A stretch of 64,000 nucleotides of DNA. Source: Meira nashicola (lineage: Eukaryota; Basidiomycota; Exobasidiomycetes; Exobasidiales; Brachybasidiaceae). How positions within the stretch are numbered: the first letter of the stretch is position 1; each line of letters begins with the position of its first letter. Both the position numbers and the translations under genes were made by a program. Where the stretch lies: contig BCJU01000004.1 of NCBI GenBank assembly GCA_001600355.1, positions 992,001 through 1,056,000 of the forward strand. The letters run 5' to 3'. Under the pieces are notes generated by a model. That model had not been told where the DNA came from, did no database searches, and saw only the letters and a program-made list of their open reading frames with translations. Shown piece by piece: positions 1-10,832 of this stretch.

Positions 1-2
1 GC

Positions 3-317
3 TCTTCAACTCCTATCTCTATTGCGCACAATTCTTCAAGATCGGGCAAATTGGGTGGATTTAGCATGACGCCTATTCATCCCCAAAGTGGCTCTCATGC
101 TAGCGGATCAGTAGGATCTCATACTTCTCCAACTGCAAAGACTACTTTACCTCCAATCGGTCAAGCTATTGCAACTAGCCGTGAATCTTCACCTAGTTCA
201 AACGTAACTCTTCCTCCTCCGATGTCATTGCAAGCTTTAAGCAATCCTACTCCAAATGATGAAAAGGATGTTGACATGGCAATGACTTCATCTTCTCATG
301 TAGCGGCAGCAAAGTAA
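3..317 (+). CDS. 3' end of an unidentified gene (partial)
   Basis: The frame is open from the left window edge to a TAA at 315-317, so this is the C-terminal end of a protein that begins outside the window. The visible ~104 residues are Ser/Thr/Pro-rich and low in complexity, with several SSP/TSP-type sites, and end in an Ala-rich tail (SSHVAAAK). No domain is visible in this part, so I cannot assign a function. Such disordered C-termini are common in fungal transcription factors and signalling proteins, but that is only context. The end converges on the neighbouring minus-strand gene 341 bp away. Confidence 0.6.
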   Translation, partial: SSTPISIAHNSSRSGKLGGFSMTPIHPQSGSHASGSVGSHTSPTAKTTLPPIGQAIATSRESSPSSNVTLPPPMSLQALSNPTPNDEKDVDMAMTSSSHVAAAK

Positions 318-658
318 AGGGTCTTTTTCCATATTATCTCACTGCTCCTTAATCTTCACTAGCACTTATTCACTACTCCATTTCTAAACGCATGCATTCA
401 ACCAAATAGAGCTCAACAATTTTTCTTCTTCTTCTTTTTATACACACAGCACATATTCTCCTCTTCATGTCATTTCTTTTCTTTTATAGTAGATAGAACG
501 TATAATAGATGATTCTCCGTGTACATCTGCGTGTGGGAAATAGATAAATTTGCATTGATTAAGAAAGAATGATAATAAAATAACAAAGTACAAATAAGGT
601 ATCTGATAATGCAATCATAAAAGTTTTTATAGTACAATTACGCCTGTGGTAATGCTGC
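318..658. other. convergent 3' spacer
   Basis: This AT-rich spacer lies between two converging genes and should hold both 3' UTRs. It has a CT-rich run (cttcttcttcttt) near 425. I see no gene or structured RNA in it. Confidence 0.5.
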
Positions 659-3600
659 TTAACGTATTCTAACCGGATCATTACGTTGACGTAATTGAGC
701 ACGAGCATCGCTAAGTTCTGTAGTCAAATTTGTCAATTCTTCCAATAAATCGATCCTTTGACGACTTTCAACATTTCTAATTTCTTCCATTTCCATTCGA
801 TTTGATTCTAATTCATTTTGTAAAGCTATTAAACGTTCATCCATTTGACTTCTTTCAACTTCTTCTGCTTTTGAACGATTTGAATGAATTTTTGCAAAAG
901 CTAAATCTGCTTCTAATGCACGTATTTTTTCCATCATTTCATTCGTTCCCATTCCTAACATCATCGTTCGTGGTGTTGCAGTTGATGTGATTGTATCAGT
1001 TCGATTTCTTTTGGGAATTGATGATAGCTGCTTAGAAGATGTAGATTCGTTGTTCAAATTGACCGTAGTTCCATTGCCAGCAACGGAAGGTGACCAAGCA
1101 GGATGTGAAGTGGCAGGAGTTGAAGCTGTATGAATAGTAGAAGAAAGTGAAAATTTACTAGAAGAAGGCGAAACCAAAGGAGGATGAACAGGCAATGCAG
1201 TTGTTCCTCTCATTGAAGAAGGAGATAATTGTCCGTTTGAGCTTGCATTGGAAGGGGCAGTGAGCATAGTTGCACTTTTGTTTAAGGGCATAAAGTTACG
1301 CCTTTGTTGTAAAGGTACAATATGACTAGCTTGACTGTTGATTAAAGAAGCGAGAGAAGGACTTGTTTGCATTGCGGTTGAAGTGGTGGTAAGATTTGTT
1401 TGAGTAGATGTAAGTTGTTGACGCATCTGTTTTCGAGTTTCTTCCAATTCAACTTCCAATCCACTCAATGCAGTTTGTAATTGTTCTACTCTCGTCTTAC
1501 CGGCTTCAATAATTTGCATTTGACTTGCATGACCGTTTCGCATATCTTCCATTGCAACGTTTATTTCTTCATGTTCGCTTTGCATAGCGCTCAACTCTTC
1601 TTCTATATCCCGCTTTTCCATCTCTAAGGCTAATAATTTACCTACTAAGCTACGACCAACAAATAGGGCAGCTCTCGTACGTTCAACAACGATTCGACAA
1701 ATCTCTTTTGCATTTGAAGGTCCAGTATCGATACCTTCATTACGCGGCATAGATTCCAATTCTTCCTGAATTTCATGTAAATCAGTCGAATCTGAATCCA
1801 AAGCTGGTAATAATTCTAGCAAAGTGCCAACTGTGCTTGTAAACAAATCCGTAGAACCATTTGATGATTTGGGACTTCGCAATTTCATACTATTATACGA
1901 AAATTCTGAATGTCCAGCAACTTTGGTGAAAGATGAATTCTCTTTGCCGAAAGATTCAGGAGTTGTATCGATTGAAGCTCCTTCTTCTCGTGCATGTGCT
2001 AATTCAGCCTCTAAAGCAGCATTTCTTCTTTCTAACAGGGTAATGCGTGCCTCAAGTTCAGCTGCAGATCTGGATGAAGGACCACTTGTACGCATCAAAG
2101 TTGATGTTCCATTTGAAGGTCTTCTTCCGGCAAATCCACTTCCATACGTCGATTGTCCAGCGTTCCAACCTGTAACACTTAACCTTCCATTTGCGGTCGA
2201 AGTCATACTGATTGCACTTTGACGTTGAATGTTCGCCAACCGTCTTTTTGCACTTTCTGCTTGAATACGCCATTCTTCAGCTTCACGTTGAGCACCGTGT
2301 AACTCTCCGTTGAGCTTATCAATCGTTTCTGCGTAATCACTATCATAAGAAGACATTCCTTTTGGAGCTGCTCGTGATTGTCCTTCACCGTCACTATCAT
2401 CCCTATCACCACGTAATCCATTCATCGTAGCTCTTTCCAATTCATCTTCCATATCATTGATATGAGTGGAGAGACTATCGATTAGACCGTCAATATCTTG
2501 ACCAGCAGTCTTTTCCTTCTTTAGTGCTCCAGAAGCTCCGTATTTGATCTGATTTAGTAGATCGTCCATCTCTTCGCGGCCTTCCGCTTTTCCAAGCATT
2601 CTTGCACATCGATCATCTTGTTCCCGCAATCGTTTTTCAGCACGTTCTAAACGTTGTTCAAATGCGCTAAACAATAATTGACGCTGATTCATAATGTTCC
2701 TTTCTGCAGTCGTCTCAAAATCTAATTGTTCCATCTCCTTTTGAAGTTCTTCGTATTTCCTTTGACGCTCTTCTAGCTCTTTATCCTGCGAAAAGATTCT
2801 TTCCTCCAAGCACTGTTGCGTTTCGGTTGCCGTTTTGGAATGTTTTGAGTGTTGATCTTGTAGCTGCTTAATATTACGCGAATGATCATCTTGAAGAGTT
2901 ATATGTTGATTTTTGAGCATTTGGGTATCTTCTTCGTACTTTTTACGCCATCTCTCAACCTCTTTTTGACGATCTTCTTGTTCGTGCTTCAAAGCTTGTT
3001 CAACACGGGCATGCTTATCACGTAATCGATCTAATTCGTCAACCGCAAAAAGTGCACCAACTTTTGACTCTTCCTCTTTATCGTCTTCTTGTTGACGGAG
3101 CTGATCGTGATGTTGTAAAGTAGATTCCAATGTTTCAATTCGCGATGCAAGAATTCTAGCATGATGCTCGAGCAATTGTCTTCTCAATTTTCCCGCTTCT
3201 GAGTGTAACTCTAATAATTTTCGAGAGATATGATCAACCTTTTTTGTCGCAGCTGCAGCATCTGCTTCGGATTGTTGAACATCACTAGGCGTAGCAATTG
3301 CACTTGTACTGCTAGTCGATATTCTTCTAGCATGATTGCTAGAACTATCTTTTACCGTTGTTGAGGAAAAAGATGGCGTGATAGGAGTAGCTGCTGCACT
3401 GCTTATGCTAGCCGAGTGAATATGATTTCCGCTGCCGTTTCGTGGTCTAGTTGAAGCTTTACGAACTTTATTTGCAGCATCACGAACACGAATATGTACT
3501 TTGAGCTTCAATTGAACATCTCCAATTTCACGTTCAACGCGGGCTAGATTTCTCTTCAAGACTTCAACATCTTCAAAAGAATCCAAAGCTTTGTATGATT

Positions 3601-5611
3601 GCGCATCTACTAAAGACATCGATGCCAACAATTCCATCAATAATGCATCTTTCGTCATTGGCATTCCCATCTTGATCTGTGATTTTGTTATTGTCGTGGA
3701 AGGAGAAGTACTTTTTGTAAGCCTTTGTGATGGAATTCCATTATCATGATTATACGAAGTTAGAGTAGGAGAAGATCCAGATCGTTCTGATGCTACTCTT
3801 TCTCCTACTTTTGACACTTTCTTCAAAGTAGTTGAATTCATTTCGATTGATCTGGTTGTGCCAAATTTACCTCCTTCGGCGCCGCCATTATCACTTGGCG
3901 CCTCAATTGTGAGTTTAAAGTCTTTATTCGGTATCTCTTTTGCCGCAACCGAATTCGTTTCAAGAGGCGATACAATTGATGTTGGCGAAAAACTTAACGC
4001 GCCCATCGACAGGAGTTGTTCGTCTTCTTCGAATGATTGACCTGAAATACTCGTACTTCGGCCCCACGTTTCGCTTAGAGGATCCAAATCTTCATTTCCA
4101 AAAACGGAATTTGCGCTCAATCCACTTTGCGACAAGCTGTATTTCCCGCTCATACCATCCAGATGTGTATCAGAAACAGCTGAAGATGTTGAGCTTATTG
4201 ATCGATTGCTCTGAGCTGAGTTTGTTTGATTGGCACGAGGAATATCCAGAGGAGTGAGTCTATCCGTATTATTCTTTGCAAATGATAATTTCGATCTAGA
4301 CGAGCCAGATTTATCTTCATCGTGATTCTTATTGTTTGCTCCCAATCCCTCTTGCATGGCAGTAGGAAAGCGAGGTGTAGTAGTTAATGACCGCTTTGCC
4401 GGCTTCTCACTCGCCTTCGACTCGTCATTATTAACACTGTTGGCCCCCTTTCTCTCGTCATTCTGCCCCTGATCCGAATGAAGTGTTACGCTTACGTTAG
4501 CAGCTTTCTCTGATGGAACACTACTGTTGCGATTACTTTTTGGTCGTCTTCTTTCACTGCTACTTGATTCACGACTTTTCCGTCTTGTTTTCACACCTAT
4601 TCCTTTGTCCACACTAGGTCCTTGTGTAGCTCTTGAGGGTCTTGTATGCGTCGCTGTTGTGGTATTGGTTGCTATCGTCCTTGCAGGATTTGCCATCCTT
4701 TGAATGCTAACAGCATTTGCAGTCGTGACGACAACATTAGCAGAAACACCTAGACTGGATGTTGTACTATAAACAGATTCTCTTGACATATCTTTTATCA
4801 GATTGGAATCCTGACCTTCCTCTACCTTTTTCGATGATGAGAGCAAACCTCTTTCACCAAGAGATCGATTTTGAGACAAGCGCGGTATGCGAGATTGTTG
4901 ACGTGCAAATGTGCCATTGTTTTGGTCTTTTTCAAAAGCCGAGGAAGATTCACTTTTGGCAGGAGAAGGAAAATTCAAAGCAAAAGGTGTTTGCGGAACG
5001 CCGGCTGATAATTTCGGTGGATATGGTTTGACAGGCGGTAAAGGAGGAGAAGAAAGCGTTGTTGTTTCGCCCTTTGTCGATTCTACTTTTCTTTCGTTGT
5101 CCTTGGTTGACTTTGAATCAGACAATTCTAGTCGATCTACCTGCTTCCTTCTTGATGAAAGTAGCGATGGCTGTTCGGAAGGACCTGCAGAGGCGAGCGT
5201 GGATTTGGATGCTTCGCTTTTATTGGAATTCGCCCTTAATCTTGCTGCAGTGTAGGGCGAGGGAGGATCCTGCTTTGTCATTGAACTGTCCTGTTTTCGA
5301 GTTGGAGTAGCCGATAGTCCAGCTGATACCTTTGGGTAGAATGGAGCATTTATCGGATGAGAAATGGCGGGATCATATGTCGAGGCGGAAGATGTTGGAG
5401 GCAATTGAATCGCAGAAGAAGATGAGGAGGAAGTGTTTACGATTGCACTATTCCCTAAAATTGCAGCAGAAGATGAAGATGAACTACCTATGGGAAATCT
5501 TTGCTTATTGTATGCACTTTGACCTCCTCCAAAATTGTTTGCGCTATTTCCGCTTCCGTTGTTGCTCATACTGGCAAACATGGCCGCTTTGGCCCGGACG
5601 CTAGACGCCAT
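659..5611 (-). CDS. Uds1-domain (up-regulated during septation) coiled-coil protein
   Basis: The protein has about 1650 residues. The start is placed at ATG 5611 (MASSVRAKAAMF); a slightly longer frame begins with TTG. Residues 1-640 are Ser/Thr-rich and disordered. Residues ~650-720 match the Uds1 pattern known from fungal septation proteins: short helix, then LLASMSLVDAQSYKAL, FEDVEVLKRNL and a VRDAA segment. Long heptad-rich coiled coils follow (~770-1030 and ~1080-1130), then a Ser-rich linker and a final coiled coil (~1570-1640). Two SxIP-type peptides in basic context (SRIPRL near 238, SSIPKR near 1530) resemble EB1-binding sites, which would suggest microtubule plus-end tracking; that is inference. 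The next gene on the same strand encodes a septation-network kinase. The function of Uds1 proteins is poorly defined. Confidence is high for the gene and moderate for the domain. Confidence 0.85.
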   Translation of the reverse strand: MASSVRAKAAMFASMSNNGSGNSANNFGGGQSAYNKQRFPIGSSSSSSAAILGNSAIVNTSSSSSSAIQLPPTSSASTYDPAISHPINAPFYPKVSAGLSATPTRKQDSSMTKQDPPSPYTAARLRANSNKSEASKSTLASAGPSEQPSLLSSRRKQVDRLELSDSKSTKDNERKVESTKGETTTLSSPPLPPVKPYPPKLSAGVPQTPFALNFPSPAKSESSSAFEKDQNNGTFARQQSRIPRLSQNRSLGERGLLSSSKKVEEGQDSNLIKDMSRESVYSTTSSLGVSANVVVTTANAVSIQRMANPARTIATNTTTATHTRPSRATQGPSVDKGIGVKTRRKSRESSSSERRRPKSNRNSSVPSEKAANVSVTLHSDQGQNDERKGANSVNNDESKASEKPAKRSLTTTPRFPTAMQEGLGANNKNHDEDKSGSSRSKLSFAKNNTDRLTPLDIPRANQTNSAQSNRSISSTSSAVSDTHLDGMSGKYSLSQSGLSANSVFGNEDLDPLSETWGRSTSISGQSFEEDEQLLSMGALSFSPTSIVSPLETNSVAAKEIPNKDFKLTIEAPSDNGGAEGGKFGTTRSIEMNSTTLKKVSKVGERVASERSGSSPTLTSYNHDNGIPSQRLTKSTSPSTTITKSQIKMGMPMTKDALLMELLASMSLVDAQSYKALDSFEDVEVLKRNLARVEREIGDVQLKLKVHIRVRDAANKVRKASTRPRNGSGNHIHSASISSAAATPITPSFSSTTVKDSSSNHARRISTSSTSAIATPSDVQQSEADAAAATKKVDHISRKLLELHSEAGKLRRQLLEHHARILASRIETLESTLQHHDQLRQQEDDKEEESKVGALFAVDELDRLRDKHARVEQALKHEQEDRQKEVERWRKKYEEDTQMLKNQHITLQDDHSRNIKQLQDQHSKHSKTATETQQCLEERIFSQDKELEERQRKYEELQKEMEQLDFETTAERNIMNQRQLLFSAFEQRLERAEKRLREQDDRCARMLGKAEGREEMDDLLNQIKYGASGALKKEKTAGQDIDGLIDSLSTHINDMEDELERATMNGLRGDRDDSDGEGQSRAAPKGMSSYDSDYAETIDKLNGELHGAQREAEEWRIQAESAKRRLANIQRQSAISMTSTANGRLSVTGWNAGQSTYGSGFAGRRPSNGTSTLMRTSGPSSRSAAELEARITLLERRNAALEAELAHAREEGASIDTTPESFGKENSSFTKVAGHSEFSYNSMKLRSPKSSNGSTDLFTSTVGTLLELLPALDSDSTDLHEIQEELESMPRNEGIDTGPSNAKEICRIVVERTRAALFVGRSLVGKLLALEMEKRDIEEELSAMQSEHEEINVAMEDMRNGHASQMQIIEAGKTRVEQLQTALSGLEVELEETRKQMRQQLTSTQTNLTTTSTAMQTSPSLASLINSQASHIVPLQQRRNFMPLNKSATMLTAPSNASSNGQLSPSSMRGTTALPVHPPLVSPSSSKFSLSSTIHTASTPATSHPAWSPSVAGNGTTVNLNNESTSSKQLSSIPKRNRTDTITSTATPRTMMLGMGTNEMMEKIRALEADLAFAKIHSNRSKAEEVERSQMDERLIALQNELESNRMEMEEIRNVESRQRIDLLEELTNLTTELSDARAQLRQRNDPVRIR

Positions 5612-6977
5612 CTCGTTCAAGATGGGTTATATTGAATGCTTTACCGTATTTTATTAAAATGCATCAGTCCTTTAATTTGATGTTGTCGATATCGAAATAT
5701 ATGGATGATATGCAAAAGCAAGAGCAACCAAAAAAAAAAATAAAAGCGGTTAAAGTAGTCACAAGCAATTCTCCAGCACGTTTCGAAAGCCCTTGTAGGA
5801 TTTTTGATGAGATTTTTAATTTATAATTTATAGGATGCAAATAATTTGACAACCTAAATTGATTTTTTGAGAAGGGATCGTGAAAAGGATAATTTGAGAA
5901 GAAGATATTAGCAGGGGATAGGTATTCATGATCGGAAAGAGGGGAAGAGAGGGGGAAAGCATTTAGCAATAAACTATCAAAAATTATGTCAAAAGACTGC
6001 ACGGCACTAAATCAGTGTAGAAGCTAAATTCTCCAAAAAAAAATTAAATTCGAAAAGGCTTCACACGGTGTAGTCTAGTCTACATAGACTACATTCATGC
6101 ATTTACTGAACTACGCGGCACGTATTATACAAAAAACACTGTTCAACTGAACAAACAACGCGTCAAAGCAAATCTTTCATTCGGAGAAACGAAATGAATC
6201 GAACGAGTTGGTCAATGATAGATTTGGTCGATTTGGTCGTAATTATTTTTGTTCCAAGAAAAATGTCCTACAGATATTTTCTCAAAGGTTTGTCAATATC
6301 CAACGAATAATGACGTTAACCTGTGCACAAAACCGATGCAATGCTATGCAGCCTAAGCGCCGGTCATTTCTGCAATATCCGTTCGCAAGGCACAACAGTA
6401 CGAGTATGTAAAGTACATCAAGCATTAACACAGTGTTGGACTATTAGCGTTGAACGATAATTATAGAAAAGAAGGATAAGAATAGAGAAGCGCGACGCGT
6501 TCGTTATTCTTTCCTACGCCAATACATAGAGACTGAAATCCTTCCAAAGAAGGAATCCGGGATAAGTCTATTATTATTCATGATTTGTGCAAAAGACCAT
6601 CTGTCATGCATGTCTAAGCGTCTATGCAGCATTTCAGTTCGAAGCTAAAAAAAAAAAGAATTATCGCACTGATTCTCGTTGGAAATAATGATGCATTTCA
6701 TTGCAGTTGAAAAAATGGTGCAAATTGAAGTATGATTGGCGATAAGAATGAAGAGAAATAAGGATTATAGAGATATATAAAAAGATAAAGAATAGAAAAG
6801 AGAAGCAAATCTGAAAAACATGAATAAAAAGAAAATGGTGTGCAAAGATGAACAAACAAAACATAAGCAATACTGCAATATAGTACACTGAAAAAGGCTG
6901 GGTATCAATTCTGTAAAGAAAGAGAGAAAGAGATAGGAAATATAGATGATGATGATGTCAACACTAGAAAGATCATT
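5612..6977. other. tandem-gene spacer (promoter of Uds1 gene, 3' end of kinase gene)
   Basis: The part right of 5611 is the promoter and leader of the Uds1 gene, with A-runs at 5730-5745. The part left of 6978 is the 3' region of the kinase gene. Short frames here have no protein-like features. A small inverted repeat lies at 6070-6092. Confidence 0.5.
6070..6092. repeat. 8-bp perfect inverted repeat
   Basis: Arms GTAGTCTA and TAGACTAC are perfect reverse complements separated by 7 nt. It could form a small hairpin or be a dyad protein-binding site. It lies about 460 bp upstream of the Uds1 gene start. Confidence 0.4.
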
Positions 6978-9900
6978 TTAAGCAATGATGCATTCAGGCT
7001 TGCTAGACAAACGTCTGTTATGCTTTTTGTCACCTCGAACGTCATGATGATTGTTTGGTAATTTTTGATCGAGATGACTTCCTCTAGCTAAAGCCAAAGC
7101 TGCTGCTCCCATTGACCTATCCGTCATTTCACCTTCGTCCATAGATGCAAATCCTCCAGAAGATGAAAATTGAGCTCGTGACCATGGTAATCCGTGACTA
7201 GCATGTCTGGCTGGAGCTTTGGGTTGACTATCAGAAATTTTCATTCCGTTCGAATGTGAAGAATGATGAGTAAAGTTTGGCGTACTTCCAATACTCAAAG
7301 CAGCGGCACTTGCGGAAAGATGTCTTTGTCTTCGATTTGCCTGTAAAGCAGCTCTTGAAACAGGTACATCGTGGGAAGATGGTTGTGAAATCTTATTGCT
7401 GCCACCAATTGCACGAATCTCGATAGACGGGAATTGACTTCTACCTGCGGAAGACATTTGTGAAGTTGGACTGCCCAATTGAAAACTGCTTGACATACTT
7501 GAAGCACTGCTACCATAACCAAGAGAATCATCATGAATACTTTGTGTACTACTTGGAGATCGTACCATTCCATTTGAAGAATCATTTGTTCGATTATGCT
7601 CGTGCGTAGGCAAATCGAGCGGAGTATGTGAAATGATGATCGGTTTACCTACTAAAGGTGAAGGAGAAGGTGATCTTTGTCGCATCAGATGTGAAGGTAA
7701 GAGAGAAATCCTTCGTGTACGTTTCTGTCTCTTATTTCCATCTTCTGCATCTTTCTTTCCTTGAACCTTGCTCTCTGGTGACATAGGTGTCAATGGTGGT
7801 GATTTAGGGATATTGGGTAAAACGATTGGATCAGCTTCGATTACTGCCGTTCGAGGTGAGGAAGACAAAGTTGCAGGTAAATTTAAATCACTTGCACCTC
7901 CTTTACTATTCCTCTTGTATTTACCAAACGGGAATCGAAAAATCGGTGGACTTGCCATCGAAGTTGGCGTAGGCGGAGGAGGTGTACTGGCAGAAGGTGT
8001 TGGACTCAAAACACGAGTCATATCCAAAGAAGAACGATGATTGGCGAGCATTAATAATTGTGCACGTAAATTGCACGGTGTGATTGCTCTCTTTGCACAG
8101 CTAGCATGGCATATCAATCCACAATCTTCGCACAATACCGCATGCTTTTTCACCGAATCACGGCAAATTTTGCATAAAACAGGTTTACTGAACGTACTCT
8201 TGACGAATGCATGTGTTTTGTTGAGTGATGCTTGTTCGTCCAACATGAAAACGTCAGTAGAAGGAGAAGTCAAGTCTAACATGCTTGGATCTAAAGGCAT
8301 TCCATCTCCTAATCCATTTCTTTCTTTTTCCATTCCTGCCATCGTGCTTGGCGAACGCAATAGATCCAAAGATGTATTTGTTGAAGTAACATCACTTCCT
8401 CTTCTGCACATAGATTCGGATGGCAGCATTGCAGGCGGAGAAACGGAAAGTGCTGTACTTGCTCCTGCAGGTGAATAGAAATTCATCTTGCTTGGTTCAT
8501 CTTCATCTTCTGAAAATGTGACTTCTTTTGCCGGTTTAGCAGACCAAGCATCAGGAGCAGAAGATGCACGTAAATTATGCAAATTTGGTCGTAATAAAGC
8601 AGCTTCAGAAGGTGAAGATGTACTCCTTTCCATGCAACTTTTAATCGTTTCAGTGATCGCTGTCGGCTCGGAATTACGAGCTGGTAAAGAGATTAAAACA
8701 TCTGCTTGAGTAACCGTTGCTTGTCTTGTCCTACCAGCAGTTCCTTTACGCTCCAAAGTACCACCATTTTCTAATGTGCTCTTTCGAATACTTCCTTTTC
8801 TTTGATCTCCAGAAGCAATCCTTTTGAAAAATGGAACGCTATCTTGCGGTCTTAATCCCTTGTGATCGCCCCAAGTGGTTCGTAGCCATGCATGTTCGGA
8901 TAACATCGCCGCACTTGGTCGAAGGGCGGGATCTTTTTGGAAACAATGCGTTAAAAATTCGAGCAAAGTATCGGATATATTCTTTGGTAAAGGTGGACAA
9001 TCATCTTCCACAATTCTCCACATTGCTGACATTGCAAGCATATCACCGTATGGAGGCTTTCCGGTCAGTAATTCGATAATTGTGCATCCTAATGACCAAA
9101 TATCAGCTGCAGTAGAAGCACCTTTTAATTCAATCACTTCAGGTGCCATCCAATTGGGTGTACCGATTGCATCATTCTTTTTCAAATCTTCAGCTGCTTT
9201 GAGATTGAGAGAAACACCGAAATCGGATAATTTGACGTTACCATTCTTTGTTGTAAGAATATTGGCAGCTTTCAAATCGCAATGTACTACCTTCATTTCA
9301 TGCAAATAATTGAGACCTTCAAGTATTTTTACTACATAACTTGCCACCAACTTTTCGGGGAAATTGCCGAAAGCCTTTAGGGTGTGTAGTAAAGATCCAT
9401 TTTCCACATATTCTAGCACAATCGAAACCACATCTTCTCCACGAACCAATCCTTCATATTTCACGACGGATGGATGAACGAGGCTCTTTAACAGTTCAAC
9501 TTCGTGCATTAATTGTGTAACTTCATCTTCTGACCTGTTGTTCAATTTGATTCGTTTCACCGCTACCATTTGACCGGTGTTCAAATTCAAAGCGCGATAG
9601 ACGGATCCAAATTGACCTCTACCGATACAATTGCCTAATTGCAAAGTAACGTCCGCTTTTCCTTCTTCGGTTAGAATTAGTCTGTGCTTCGATGGTTTCA
9701 CGGATGTTGGATCGCGGGTAAGCTTTACGCCAGACATTGAAGCTGAGTCATCCAATGTATTTGCATACAAACTTCCAACTTCTGAACCAAATCTTGAACG
9801 TGAGCTATGATCGTATGATGCCTCTGACCGTGAAGTTGTGAAATTTGGCCTTGCGATGTGTAAATCAGAAGAATATCGAAAGTGAGATTTGCGTGTTCCG

Positions 9901-10832
9901 CTCGATGCACCTGCAGCTGAAGATTTTGGCGTTGCAGGTATCAAATCGGCAAATCTTGGAGAGATTGGTACTCGATCGATTGATTCAGTAGATTGCGCTG
10001 CTGAAAGAGATAAATGTCTTCCGATCCTCCTTGCGCTCGGTGAATCTGAAGTAAATGTTCCCGAAGTAGACATACTACGAGGGAAAGGTACACGTTGACT
10101 TGTTGTTGTTGTAACGGCGGAAGAAGAAGCCACTTCGCTAAATCCATCATCCGATCCAACGCTGAAATAATCATCAGCTGTTTTATTTAATGCCGGCACA
10201 CTTACTCCTCCAACTGACATACTTCTGACAGGATTGCGAGGAGTTGCCAAACCGTTAGATGAACGACCACTGTTTCGCCTTGAAGGTGCTCCAGGATGTC
10301 TTATAGGTGTAATACCGATTGCATTCCTGTTTTCATCCAAGATATTTGGCGTACGAGGACTGTTTCCACGAAGATTGATCTCTTGACTGATCCTTCTTTG
10401 GGATGTCGAACGTGCCATAGGAAGTGCTGATGCACCTGGCCATTGAACGGTAGTCGGACTAATGGGAGATGTTAGACGTTCTTCATCATCAGTAATCGAA
10501 AAGGTTGAAGGCGTTATATTTTCTTCTTCTTCCACAACATGTGTCAAACTGACCACCGATTCGCTCAATTTTCTATCACGGTAAGGCATCCTATATTCTT
10601 CATCAATTGGATGTGATGAAACTGCTTCAGAGAAAGTGATGGAAGAATTGACGCGAACTCGAGAACCAGAATTAGCAAAAGATGCGCCATTTCCAAGTCT
10701 GGAAGATGAATTATTGGAATGATGATTACCGCTGCTAGTCGTACTGCTGATACTATTACTTCCATTACTTCCAATCGAAACCGATCCACCTCCGTTCAAT
10801 TCAAACGTTTGACGTCTAGGAGATAGGATCAT
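6978..10832 (-). CDS. SIN-type protein kinase (Cdc7/SepH/Cdc15 family) with C1-like zinc finger
   Basis: A 1284-residue Ser/Thr kinase starting at ATG 10832. After ~390 disordered residues comes a full kinase domain (~390-655): glycine loop GRGQFGSVY, VAVKRIKL lysine, HCDLKAANIL catalytic loop (HCD replaces HRD, as is usual in this family), DFG, then GTPNWMAPEVIELKG. The activation segment and the following WSLGCTIIELLTG match fungal Cdc7/SepH and plant MAP3K-epsilon kinases. These act at the spindle pole in the septation initiation (mitotic exit) network. A Cys/His cluster at ~880-916 (CKICRDSVKKH, CEDCGLICHASC) is a C1-like finger, probably for lipid or protein binding. The C-terminal third is Ser/Pro-rich with many possible CDK sites. 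It is single-exon. Family assignment is firm; the exact orthologue is inferred. Confidence 0.92.
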   Translation of the reverse strand: MILSPRRQTFELNGGGSVSIGSNGSNSISSTTSSGNHHSNNSSSRLGNGASFANSGSRVRVNSSITFSEAVSSHPIDEEYRMPYRDRKLSESVVSLTHVVEEEENITPSTFSITDDEERLTSPISPTTVQWPGASALPMARSTSQRRISQEINLRGNSPRTPNILDENRNAIGITPIRHPGAPSRRNSGRSSNGLATPRNPVRSMSVGGVSVPALNKTADDYFSVGSDDGFSEVASSSAVTTTTSQRVPFPRSMSTSGTFTSDSPSARRIGRHLSLSAAQSTESIDRVPISPRFADLIPATPKSSAAGASSGTRKSHFRYSSDLHIARPNFTTSRSEASYDHSSRSRFGSEVGSLYANTLDDSASMSGVKLTRDPTSVKPSKHRLILTEEGKADVTLQLGNCIGRGQFGSVYRALNLNTGQMVAVKRIKLNNRSEDEVTQLMHEVELLKSLVHPSVVKYEGLVRGEDVVSIVLEYVENGSLLHTLKAFGNFPEKLVASYVVKILEGLNYLHEMKVVHCDLKAANILTTKNGNVKLSDFGVSLNLKAAEDLKKNDAIGTPNWMAPEVIELKGASTAADIWSLGCTIIELLTGKPPYGDMLAMSAMWRIVEDDCPPLPKNISDTLLEFLTHCFQKDPALRPSAAMLSEHAWLRTTWGDHKGLRPQDSVPFFKRIASGDQRKGSIRKSTLENGGTLERKGTAGRTRQATVTQADVLISLPARNSEPTAITETIKSCMERSTSSPSEAALLRPNLHNLRASSAPDAWSAKPAKEVTFSEDEDEPSKMNFYSPAGASTALSVSPPAMLPSESMCRRGSDVTSTNTSLDLLRSPSTMAGMEKERNGLGDGMPLDPSMLDLTSPSTDVFMLDEQASLNKTHAFVKSTFSKPVLCKICRDSVKKHAVLCEDCGLICHASCAKRAITPCNLRAQLLMLANHRSSLDMTRVLSPTPSASTPPPPTPTSMASPPIFRFPFGKYKRNSKGGASDLNLPATLSSSPRTAVIEADPIVLPNIPKSPPLTPMSPESKVQGKKDAEDGNKRQKRTRRISLLPSHLMRQRSPSPSPLVGKPIIISHTPLDLPTHEHNRTNDSSNGMVRSPSSTQSIHDDSLGYGSSASSMSSSFQLGSPTSQMSSAGRSQFPSIEIRAIGGSNKISQPSSHDVPVSRAALQANRRQRHLSASAAALSIGSTPNFTHHSSHSNGMKISDSQPKAPARHASHGLPWSRAQFSSSGGFASMDEGEMTDRSMGAAALALARGSHLDQKLPNNHHDVRGDKKHNRRLSSKPECIIA

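Noticed and set aside
3858..5604. Several plus-strand frames inside the Uds1 gene
   Set aside because: Antisense shadows of a long Ser-rich coding region.
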